Source: Penium margaritaceum (lineage: Eukaryota > Streptophyta > Zygnematophyceae > Desmidiales > Peniaceae). Taken from it: 64,000 nt of DNA. Position 1 is the first letter of the stretch; every line of letters begins with the position of its first letter. Both the position numbers and the translations under genes were made by a program. Under the pieces are notes generated by a model. That model had not been told where the DNA came from. It saw nothing but the letters and a program-made list of their open reading frames with translations, and made no database searches. Below, piece by piece: positions 35,101 to 46,700 of the stretch. Location: assembly GCA_023375785.1 (NCBI GenBank), contig SZWC01000827.1, positions 56,055 to 120,054 of the forward strand, written 5' to 3'.

Positions 35101-36800
35101 CTAGTTGCACCCTTCTTGAACCCTAGTTGCACCCTTCTAGTGCCCTACTTGTGCCCTTGTTGCACCCCAGTTACGCCCAAGTTACGCCCTATTTGTGCCC
35201 TACTTGCACCCTAGTTGGGCCTTATTTGCACCCTATTTGCACTCTAGTTACGTCCTACTTCCACCCGACTTGAGCCTTACTTATGCCCTACTTGCACCCT
35301 AATTGCACCCTGCTTGTACCCTAGTTGCTTCCTAGTTGTGTCCTAGTTGTGTCCTAGTTGTACCAGTTGGGCACTAGCTACGTCCTAGTTGTGCCCTAGT
35401 TACACCCTAGTTGCACCCTACTTGTACCCTACTTGCGCCTACTTGCGTCCTAGTTGCGTCCTCATTACGCCTTGGTTGCGCCTTAGTTGTGCCTCAGTTA
35501 GACCTTGGCTACGTCCAAGTTGTGCCCTGGTTGTGTCCTAGTTGTGCCCTAGTTATGTCCTCATTGCGCCCTAGTTGCGCACAAATTGCTCCCTGCTTGC
35601 ACCCTAGTTTCGCCCTAGTTGCACCCTATTTGTGCCCTACTTGCACCCTACTTGCGCCCTTCTTGCGCCCTAGTTGCGTCCTAGCTGCGTCTTAGTTGCA
35701 TCCTACTTGCACCCTACATGCACCCTACATGCACCCTACATGCACCCTACTTCTGCTGTAGTTGCACCCTAGTTACATCCTAGTTACAACCTTCTTGCGC
35801 CCTAGTTGCGCCCTACTTGCGTCCTTGTTGCACCCTAGTTGCGCCTCAGTTGAGCACTAGCTATGCCCTGGTTGTGCCCTAGTTGCGCTCTAGTTGCATC
35901 CTAGTTGCACCTTCCTTGTGTCCTAGTTGTTCTCTACTTGCGCCCTAGTTGCGCCCTAGTTGTGCCCGACTTACGCTCTAGTTGCACCCTAATAGGCCTC
36001 AGTTGGACACTAGCTACGTCCTAGTTTCCACTAGTTGCACCCTATTTGTGCCCTAGTTGCACCCTACTTACTTCCTACTTGCCCCCTAGTTGCACCGTAG
36101 TTGTGCCCTAGTTGCGCCCTACTTGCACCCTATTTGCATCCTTGTTGCGCCCTAGTCGCACCCAATTTATATCCTACTTGCGTCCTACTTGTGCCCTAGT
36201 TGCACCCTAGTTGTGTCCTACTTGCGTCCTACTTGTGCCCTAGTTGTACCCTAGTTGCACTCTAGTTATGCCCTATTTGCGACCTACTTGCACCCTTTTT
36301 GCGTCCTAGGTGTACCCTACTTGCACCCTAGTTTTGCCCTACTTAAACCCTACTTGCGTCCTACTTACGCCCTAGTTACGTCCTAGTTATGTCGAAGTTG
36401 CACCCTCTTCGTACCCTACTTGCACCCTAGTTGCGTCCTAGTTCTGCCCTAGTTGTGTCCTACTTGTGCCCTAGTTGCGCCCTAGTTGAGCCCTAGTTAT
36501 GCCCTACTTGCGCCCTAGTTGCGCCCTAGTTGCACCCTAGTTGCTCCCTAATTGCGCCCTACTTGCGTCCTAATTGTGCCCTAGTTGTGTCCTACTTGGT
36601 CCCTAGTTTCATCCTAGTTTTGCCTCAGTTGGACACCAACTACGCCCTTGTTGCGTCCTACCTGAGCCCTAGTTACGCCATAGTTGCGCCCTAATTTCAC
36701 CCTAGTTGTACCCTAGTTGTACCCTCGTTACGCCCTTCTTGCACCCTAGTTACGCCCTAGTTGCGCCCTAGTTGCTTCCTAGTTGGACCCTAGTTGTGCC
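32119..36800. repeat. 11-bp minisatellite array, block 2
   Basis: About 4.7 kb of the same 11-bp units, resuming directly after the rDNA fragment and ending at the solo LTR. A short run at about 35,709-35,752 has nearly identical neighbouring units (CATGCACCCTA repeated), a sign of recent local copying. There is no gene inside. Confidence 0.97.
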
Positions 36801-37787
36801 TGTCAGGAGGAATCTGCGTGAATGTGGTCCCGGAATTTGTCTGATCGTCTCTTGATGGTTTACGTCTTCTGTTTTGGGCGAATTTGAGATGGAGCGTGAG
36901 CTTTCTGGTCGCCTCACGCTATGTGAACAGGAATTTAGAGACAGTCAGTTTGCAAAGGGAATAACGGCATTTTGCGTTAGTTTTTTTACATAAACATGAT
37001 CACAACATTTATAGGGCTAGTCATGAGCTTTCCAATGAACCAAACCACGCATGATTTGGCGAAGCGTAGCCCAAGTTACGCTTGTCGAAGCGCAGGTCTC
37101 ACCCACAACAGAAACGCCCAATGCCTCCGTGGCGCGCTCACACCGTGACGCCTTCTTTCACGTGCAAAGCCACTTTCCCAAGGCGCAGATCCCATTACAC
37201 GTGGTGTAGGGGTCCCCTGCACTGTTTCCATGCACCTCCCCCTCTTTTGGGTCGAGTTTGGTGATGGGGTGTGACGAGGTTCGAAACCTGTCCGCGGACC
37301 TGCAGTCAGAATTTTGATCAAGTCCCCGAGTAACAAAATGTATTACTGAGTTTTGGACGCCGAGCCATGATTTTGGCTAAGTCCCTCAATAACAACCTGC
37401 ACTACAGGATCCGCTGGATGATCCACCTGATCAGGTGGATTATCCACCGGACGCCTCGGCAGGCCTTCCGGAGCAATTTCTCCAGATGGTATTTTTCTTA
37501 CTTGGTCCGGTCGATTATCCACCGGATTTCGAGTCGCAGCCGGCTCCCAGAGCCGCTGCGCACACCCCAACTTTGGAAGGCCATATATTCCTTGATACTT
37601 GTCTGATTTCAGTGAAACAACTTGCACCGGAACAACGACTCGTCAAATTTATGGGGAAATCATCTATTTTTGGATCCGAGCAATACTAGAGTCGCTAGAT
37701 CCGCCGGAGCGGATTTTCCTCTTTCTGGTGGCTCGTCGGCGCCTCCCAGCACCGCGCTTGGGCATGCGGAGGGGCAAATTTTCAACA
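36801..37787 (-). mobile_element. solo LTR of an LTR retrotransposon
   Basis: A 987-bp non-satellite segment that starts TGTCAGGAGG, ends TTTTCAACA (TG...CA ends, TGT/ACA inverted), and is flanked on both sides by GTGCC (36,796-36,800 and 37,788-37,792), a five-base target duplication copied from the satellite. No coding region, primer-binding site or second LTR is present, so this is the single LTR left after recombination between the two LTRs of a full element. A CTATAAATG box on the reverse strand (near 37,007-37,015) suggests minus orientation. It contains a 20-bp palindrome and two related segments near 37,312 and 37,371. The family is not certain. No other copy is seen in the window, so its age is unknown, but it post-dates the surrounding array. 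Confidence 0.9.
37421..37440. repeat. perfect 20-bp palindrome
   Basis: ATCCACCTGATCAGGTGGAT equals its own reverse complement over 20 bases. It lies inside the solo LTR. Related GATTATCCACCGGA motifs occur nearby at 37,438 and 37,512. It could bind a dimeric protein or be a chance feature of the LTR. Confidence 0.95.
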
Positions 37788-40700
37788 GTGCCTTAGTTGC
37801 ACCTCAGTTGGACACTAGATACGTCCCATTTGCACCCTAGTTGCACCCTAGTTGTACCCTACTTCCGTCCTACTTGTGCCATACTTACATTCTAGTTGCG
37901 CCTAAGTTGGGCACAAGCTACATCCTAGTTGCGTCCTAATTGCCCCCTAGTTGTGCCCTAGCTGCACCCTAGTTACACCCTAGTTGTGTCCTACTTGCAC
38001 CCTACTTGCACCCTAGTTTCGCCCTAGTTGAGCCCTAGTTGCACCCTATTTGCACCCTACTCGCGCCCTACTTGTGCCCTAGTTGCACCTTAGTTGCGCC
38101 CTGGTTTCACCCTCCTTCGTCCTACTTGTGCTCTACTTGCGACCTACTTGCGTTGTAGTTGTGTCCTAGTTGAGTCCTAGTTACGCCCTACTTGAGCCCT
38201 AGTTGTGCCCTAGTTGCACCCTAGTTGTGCCCTTGCTGTGTCCTACTTGCATCTTAGCTACACCTTGCTTGCGCCCTAGTTACACACTAGTTGCGTCCTA
38301 GTTGCGCCCTAGTTGCGCCCTACTTGCGTCCAAGTTGCACCCTAATTGCACCCTACTTGCACCCTAGTTTCACCCTAGTTGGGCTCTAGTTGCACCCTAG
38401 CTGCACCCTAGTTGTGTCCTACTTGCACCCTACTTGCGCCCTAGTTGTGCCCTACTTGCGCGCTACTTGTGCCCAACTTCAGCCCTAGTTGCGTCCTAGT
38501 TGCACCTCAGCTGGGTACTAGCTACGCCCTAGTTGTCCCCTAGTTGAGCCCTTGTTGTGCCCTAATTGTACCCTACTTGCGCCCTACTTACGTTGCAGTT
38601 ATGCCCTAGTTGTGCCCTTGATACGCTCAACTTGCACCCTATTTGCACTCTAGTTGGGCCCTAGTTACGCCCTAGTTGCACCCTAGTTTCACCCTACTTG
38701 CGCCCTACTTGCACCCTAGTTGTGCCTTAGTTGCGCCCTAGTTGCACCCTACTTGTGCCCTATTGCGCCATGCTTGCGTCCAACTTGTGCCATACTTGCG
38801 TCATACTTGGGCCCTAGTTCCGCCCTAGTTGTACCCTAGTTGTGCCCTAGTTGCACCTTACTTGCGCCCTAGTTGCGCCCTAGATGTGCCACAGTTGGGT
38901 ATTAGATAGGCCCTAGTTGCGCCCTGTTTGCGTCCAATTTGCATCCTAGTTGCGTCCTATTTGCGCCCTGCTTGCGTCCTTGTTGCGCCCTAGTTGCGCC
39001 TTGTTTTGTCCTAGTTGCACCCTAGTTGCATCATATTTGCATCCTTGTTGCGCCCTAGTTGCGTCCTAGTTGTACCCTAGTTGTGCTTGAGTTGCCCCTT
39101 AGTTGCGCCCTAAGTGAGCCTCGGTTGGGAACTAGCTAAACCCTAGTTGCACCCTAGTTATGCCCTAGTTGTGCCCTAGTTTCGTCCTACTTGTGCCTTA
39201 CTTGCACCCTTGTTGCACCCTACTTGCGTCATAGTTGCGTCCAAACTGCGCCCTAGTTGCGTCTTAGTTGAGCACTAGCTACACCCTAGTTGTGTCCTAG
39301 TTGCATCCTAGTTGCGTCCTAGTTGCGCCCTACTTGCGCCCTACTTGCACTCTAGTTGTGCCCTACTTGCGTCCTAGTTGCGCCCTAGTCGCGCCTTAGT
39401 TATGCCCTAGTTGCGTCATATTTGCGCGTTGCTTGCGTCCTAGTTGCACCCTTCTTGTGTCCTTGCTGCAGCTTAGTTGCACCCTAGTTACGTCCTAGTT
39501 ACATCCTAGTTGCACCCTAGTTATACCCTAGTTGCACCCTAGTTCCACCCTCATTACACCCTAGTTGCGTTCTAGTTGCACCCTAGTTGAGTTCTGGTTA
39601 CGCCCTAGGTACGCCCTAGTTGCACCCTAATTGCACCTTGCTTGTGCCCTAATTACACCCTAATTGTCCCCTAGTTGCGCTCTAGTTACGTCCAACTTAC
39701 GCCCTACTTGTGCCCTACTTGCACCCTAGTTACGCCCTAGTTGCACCCTAGTTACGCCCTACATACACCCTTCTTACACCCTAGTTACACCCTAGTTCCA
39801 CCCTAGTTGTGCCCTAGTTACGCCCCAGTTGCGCCCTACTTTCGTCCTAGTTGTACCCTACTTGCGCCCTACTTGCGTCCTACTTACACCCTACTTGCAC
39901 TCTAGTTGCACCCTACTTGCTTCCTATTTGCACTATACTTGCACCCTAGTTGCGCCCTAGTTACGTCCTAATTGTACCCTACTTGCGCCCTACTTGCGCC
40001 AGACTTGTGTCATAGTGGTACCCTAGTTGCGCCCTAGTTGCACCTCAATTGGACACTAGCTATGCCCTAGTTACACCCTCGTTATGCCCTAGTTACGCCC
40101 TAGTTACGCCCTAGTTCCGTCCTAGTTGCACCCGAAATACGTCCTACTTGCGCCCTACTTGCACCCTACTTGTACCCTAGTTGCAACCTAGTTACGTCTT
40201 ACTTGCACCCTAGTTGTGCCATACTGGCGACGTAGTTGTGTTGTCTTGGCACCCTACTTGCGCTCTAGCTGTGTCCTACTTGCACCCTACTTGCACCCTA
40301 ATTGTGCCCTACTTGTGCCCTAGTTGTGTCCTTCTTGCGCCCTAGTTGTACCCTAATTGCGGCCTGGTTGCGCCTCAGTTGGACACTAGCTACGCCCTAG
40401 TTTTATCCTTGTTGTGCACTAGTTGCACCCTATTTACACCCTATTTTTTCCCTACATGTGCCCTACTTACACACTAGTTGTGCCATAGTTCCGTCCTACT
40501 TGTGCCCTAGTTGCGCCTCAATTGGGCACTAGCTATGTCCTAGTTACGCCCTAGTTGTGCCCTAGCTGCGGCCTATATGTACCCTAGTAGTACACTACAT
40601 GCGCTCTACTTGCGTCCTAGTTGCGCCCTACTTGTGCCCTACTTGCGTCCTACTTGCGTCCTACTTGCACCCTAGTTGCGCCCTAGCTGTGCCCTAGTTG

Positions 40701-43700
40701 TGTCCTACTTGCGCCTTAGTTCCACCCTAGTTGTGCCCTAGTTGCGTCCTACTTGCGCCCTACTTGTACCCTAGTTGTGTCCCAGTTGCACCCTAGCTGC
40801 ATCCTACTTGCGCTCTAGTTACGCCATAGTTGCACCCTAGTTGTACCCTTATTGCGCTCTAGTTGTACCCTACTTTTGCCCTAGTTGTGTCCTAGTTGCG
40901 CCCTAGTTACTTCCTACTTGCGCCCTACTTGTCCCCTACTTGCACCCTCGTTCCACCCTAGTTGTGCCCCAGTTGCGCCCTACTTGCGTCCTACTTGCAC
41001 CCTATTTGTGCACTAGTTTTGCCCTAGTTCCACCCTGGTTGCACCCTACTTGCACCCTACTTGGACCCTAGTTGCGTCCTAGTTACGCCCTACTTGCATC
41101 CTACTTGCGTCCTTCTTGCGTCCTAGTTGGGTACTAACGTCGCCCTAGTTGCGCCCTAGTTGCACCCTAGTTGCGCCCTTTTTATACCCTACTTGCACCC
41201 TACTTGCGCCCTAGCTGTGCCCTAGCTTCACCCTAGTTACGCCCTAGTTACACCCTATTTGTGCCCTAGCGACGTCCTACTTGCACCCCAGTTCCGTCCA
41301 ACTTGTGTCTAAGCTGCATCCTACTTGCGCCCTAGTTGTGTCCTACTTGCATCCTACGTGCACCCTACTTGCACCCGTCTTACGCCCTACTTGTGCCCTA
41401 GTTACGCCCTAGTTGTGTCCTAGTTGTCCGCTAGTTGGGCCCTACTTGGACCCTAGTTGTACCCAAATCACGCCCTAGTTGCACCCTAGTTGCACCCTAC
41501 TTGCACCCTATTTGTGCTCACATTGCGCCCTAGTTGCACCCTAGTTGTCCCTCAGTTGGGCACTAGTTATGCCTTAGTTGCACCCTAGTTGCACCCTAGA
41601 TGCGCCCGAGTTGCGGACTACTTGCCCCCTACTTGCATCCTATTTGCACCCTACTTGCGCCGTAGTTGCGCCTGACCTATGTTCTAGGTGTGCCCTAGTT
41701 GCGCCTCAGTTGGACACCAGCTACGCCCTAGTTGCACCCTAGTTGTACCCTAGTTGCGTCCTAGTTACCCCGTAGTTACATCCTACTTGCTCCCTACTAG
41801 CACCCTAGTTGTGCCCTAGTTGCGCCCTAGTTGCGCCCTAGTTGCACCCCAGTTGGACACTAGCTACACCCTAGTTGTGCCCTAGTTGCGCCCTAGTTGC
41901 ACCCCAGTTGGACACTAGCTACACCCTAGTTGTGCCCTAGTTGCGCCCTCGTTGCGCCCTAGTTGAACCTTACTTGCGCCCTAGCTATGCCCTACTTGAG
42001 CCCTAGATGTGCGCTAGTTGTGCCCTAGTTGCCTCTGAGTTGGGCACTAGCTATGCCCTAGTTGCGTTCTAGTGAGGCTCTAGTTGCACCCCAGTTGCAC
42101 ACTAGTTGCACCCTAGTTGCGCCTAAGTTGGGAACTAGCTACGCCCTAGTTGTGCCCTATGTGTACCCTAGTTTCGCCTAGTTGTGTCCTAGTTGCGTCC
42201 TACATGCGCCCTCCTCGCGCCCTAGTTGCGTCCTTGTTGCACCCTAGTTGTGTCCTACTTTCGCCTACCCTACTTGCGCCCTGCTTGTATCCTGGTTACG
42301 CCCTAGTTGCACCCTACTTGTATCCTACTTGCGTCGTACTTGCACCCTACTTGCACCCTAGTTGCACCATAGTTGCACCATACTTGTGCCCTATTTGCTC
42401 CATAGTTACGTCCTAGTTGCGTCCTAGTTGCGTCCTTGTTGCGTCCTAGTTGCGCCCTACTTGCGCCCAAGTTGCTTCCTAGTTGTGCCCTAGTTGCTCC
42501 TCAATTGGACACTAGCTATGCCCTAGTTGCGTCCTAGTTGCGCCCTAGTTGCGCCCTAGTTGTACCCTGGTTGCGTCCTACTTGCACCCTGCTTGCCCCC
42601 TTGTTGCGTCCTAGTTGCACCCTAGTTGCCTCTCAGTTGGGCACTAGCTACGCCCTAGTTGCGCCCTAGTTGCACCCTAGTTGTGCCCTACATGTGCCCT
42701 ACTTGCACCCTCGTTGCACCCTAGTTGCGCCCTAGTTGTGCCCTACTTACACCCTCCTTCCGTCCTAGTTACACCATACTTACACCCTAGTTTCGCCCTA
42801 CTTGTGCCCTAATTGCATCCTACTTGTACCCTACTTGCACCCTTATTACGTCCTAGTTGCGCCCTAGTTGTGTGCTACTTGCACCTTACTTGTGTCCTAT
42901 TTTCTTCCTAATTCCACCTTAGTTTTTCCTAGTTGCGCCCTACTTGTGCCCTACTTGCTCCCTAGATGCGCCCTAGTTGCACCTTAGTTGCGCCCTAGTT
43001 TGTCTCTACTTGTGCCCTCGTTGTGCCCTACTTGCGCCCTAGGTGCGTCCTTGTTGCGCCCTAGTTGCACCGTATTTGGACCCTACTTGTGCCCTACTTG
43101 CGTCCTACTTGCATCCTACTTGCACCCTATTTGTGTCCTAGCTGTGTCCTAGTTGTACCCTAGTTTCGCCCTAGTTGTGCCTTGGTTGGACACTAGCTAC
43201 GCCCTAGTTGCGCTCTAGTTACACCCTAGTTGTGCCCTACTTGCACCCTACTTGTGCCCTACTTGCACCCTAGTTGTACCCTAGTTGCGTCCTAGTTGCA
43301 CCCGAGTTGCGCCCTAGTTGCGCCGTAGTTGCGTCTCAGTTGGACACTAGCTATGCCTTAGTGGCGCCCTAGTTACGCCCTAGTTGTGCCATACTTGTGC
43401 CGTAGTTGCGCCCTAGTTACACCATAGTTAGGCCCTAGATGTGCCTCAGTTAGGCACTAGCTACGCCCTAGTTCCACCCTTTTTGTACCCTAGTTGCGTC
43501 CTAGTTATGTCCTAGTTGCGCCCTAGTTGCGCCCTACTTGCGCCCTACTTGCATCCTAGTTGCTCCCTAGTTGCACCCTACTTGCATCCTACTTGCGCCC
43601 CACTTGTGCCCTAGTTTCTCCCTATTTGTTCCCTAGTTGTACCCTCGTTGAACCCTACTTGTGCCCTACTTACACCCTAGTTACGTCCTAGTTGCGCCAT

Positions 43701-46700
43701 AGTTGTGCCCTACTTGCGCCCTACTTGCACCCTAGTTGCGCCCTAGTTGCTCCATAGTTTCGCACAAGTTACGTCTCAGTTGGACACTAACTACGCTCTT
43801 GTTTCACCCTAGTTGTGCCATAGCTACGCCGTACTTGGGTCCTGGTTTCACCCTAGTTGTGCCCTTGTTGCGCCCTAGTTGCGCCCTAGTTGCGCCTCAG
43901 TTGGGCACTAGCAATGCACTAGCTACACCCTAGTTGCACCCTAGTTGTGTCCTACTTGTGTCCTACTTGTGCCATACTTGCACCCTTGTTGCACCCTAGT
44001 TGTGCCCTAGTTGCACCCTAGTTGTGCCCTAGTTGCGCCTCAGTTGCACACTAGCTACACCCTACTTGTGCCCTAGTTGTGCCCTAGTTGCGCACTAGTT
44101 GTGCTCTAGTTGCGTCCTACTTGCGCCGTGCTTGCCCCTAGTTACGCCCGAGTTGCGGCCTAGTTGCGTCTCAGTTGGGCACTAGCTACGTCCTAGTTAC
44201 GCCCTAGTTGCACCCTAGTTGCGCCCTACATGCACCCTACTTGCGCCGTTGTTGCACCCTAGTTGTGCCCTAGTTGCGCCCTACTTGCGTCCTACTTCTA
44301 CACTAGTTGCGCCATATTTATGACATAGTTGCACCCTACTTGCACCCTACTTGCACCCTACTTGTACCCTACTTGCGTCCTACTTGCGCCCTACTTGCAC
44401 CCTAGTTATTTCCTAATTGTACCCTTGTTGCGTGCTACTTGCACCCTACTTGCACCCTACTTGCCCCCTAGTTGTGCCCTTGTTGCACCCTGGTTGCACC
44501 CTAGTTTTGCCCTACTTGCACTCTAGTTGTGTCCTACTTGCGCCCTAGTTGCCTGCTGGTTTTTTCCTAATTGCGCTCTAGTTGGACCCTACTTGTGCAC
44601 TATTTTTCCTGTATTTACGCCCTACTTGCACCCTATTTGCGCCCTAGCTGAACCCTAGTTGCACCCTAGTTGTGCCTTGATTGGACACTAGCTATGCCCT
44701 AGTCGCGTCCTAGATACACCCTAGTTACTTCCTACTTGCGCCCTACTTGTGCCATAGTTGCGCCCTAGTTGTGCCCTAGTTGCACCCTAGTTGCACCCTA
44801 GTTGCGTCCTAGTTGCACCTCAGTTGGACACTAGCTATGCCCTAGTGGCACCCTAGTTGCGCCCTACTTGTACCATACTTGCGCCCTACTTGCGGCCTAC
44901 TTGCGCCATAGTTCCGTCCTGGTTGCACCCTAGATGGACCCTAGTTGCACCTCAGTTAGGCACTAGCTACGCCCTATTTGCGCCCGCATTGTGCCCTAGT
45001 TGCGCCCTAGTTATGCCCTAGTTTCTTCCTACTTGCACCTTATTTGCACCCAAGTTACACCCTAGTTGCATCCTAGTTGCACCCTTCTTGCGCCCTACTT
45101 ACGTCCTACTTGCACCCTAGTTTCGCCCTATTTGTACCCTAGTTGTACCCTAGTTGCGCCCTACTTGTGCCCTACTTGTGTCCTAGTTACACCCTCTTTG
45201 CACCCTAGTTGCGCCCTTCTTGTGTCCTACTCGTGCCCTAGTTGTAGCCTAGTTATGCCATAGTTGCGTCCTAGTTGTGCCCTACTTGCACCCTAGTTAC
45301 ACCTTATTTGCATCCTAGTTGTGTCCTAGTTGCGTCCAACTTGCGCCCTACATGGACCCTACTTATAGCTTTCTTGCACCTTAGTTATACCCTACTTGCA
45401 CCCTAGTTGCGCCCTCATTGTGCCCTTGTTGTGCCCTAGTTGTGCCTCACTTGGACACTAGCTGTGCCCTAGTTGCGCCCTAGTTGCACCCTAGTTGTAC
45501 CCTAATTGCACCCTACTTGCGTCCTACTTGCACCCTAGTTGTACCCTAGTTCCGCCCTAGTTGCGTCCTAGTTATGCCGTAATTGCGCCTTTGTTAGACA
45601 CTAGCTACGCCCTAGTTGTGCCCTAGTTGCGCCCTAGTTACGCCCTACTTACGTCCTACTTGCGCCCTACGTGCGCCCTAGTTGTGTCCAAGTTACGCCC
45701 TAGTTGCACCCTAGTTGCTCCTCAGTTGGACTTTAGCTACGTCGAATTTACACCCTAGTTGTGTCCTAGTTGCGCCCTAGGTGCGTTCTAGTTGTTTCCT
45801 AGTTGTTTCCTACTTGTACCCTACTTACGCCCTAGTTGCACCCTAGTTTCACCCTAGTTGTACCCTACTTGCGTCCTACTTGCGCCCTTCTTGTACCCTA
45901 GTTGTGCCCTAGCTCCGTCATAGTTGCATCCTACTTGAGCCTCTTGCACCCTACATGCGCCCTACTTGTGCCATAGTTGTGCCCTAGTTGCACCCTAGAT
46001 GAACCCTAGTTGCACCCTTCTTGTGCCCTAGTTGTTTCCTACTTGCACCCTTGTTGTACCGTAGTTGCGCCTCAATTGGGCACTAGCTACGCCCTCATTG
46101 CATCCTAGTTGCGCCCTAGGTGCATCCTAGTTGCGTCCTACGTGCGTCCTACTTGTGTCCTAGTTGCCTCCTACTTGCGCCCTAGGTGCGTCCGACTTAC
46201 ACTCTATTTGTACCCTAGTAGGTCTCAGTTGGACACTAGCTACACCCTCGTTGCGTCCTAGTTACACCCTAGTTGTTTCCAAGTTGTACCCTACTTGCGT
46301 CCTTCTTGCCCCCTTGTTGAGTCCTAGTTATGCCCTAGTTGTGTCCTACTTGTGCCCTACTTGTGTCGTAGTTGTGCCCTAATTGCGCCCTACTTGCACC
46401 CAATTTACGTCCTACTTGCGCCCTACTTGCATCCTAGTTGCGTCCTATTTATGTCCTACTTGCACCCTACTTGTGCCTTTGTTGTACCCTAGTTGCACTC
46501 TAGTTGTGCCCTACTTGCACCCTACTTGCGGCCTAGTTGTGCCCTAGTTGCACCCTACTTGTACCCTAGTTGCGCCCTGCTATCGCTCTACTTGCGTCCT
46601 ACTTACGTCCTACTTGCGTCCTAGTTGTGCTCTAGCTGCACTCTAAATGCGCCCTACTTGTGCCCTAGTTGCGCCCTAGTTGTGCCCCTAGTTACGCCAT

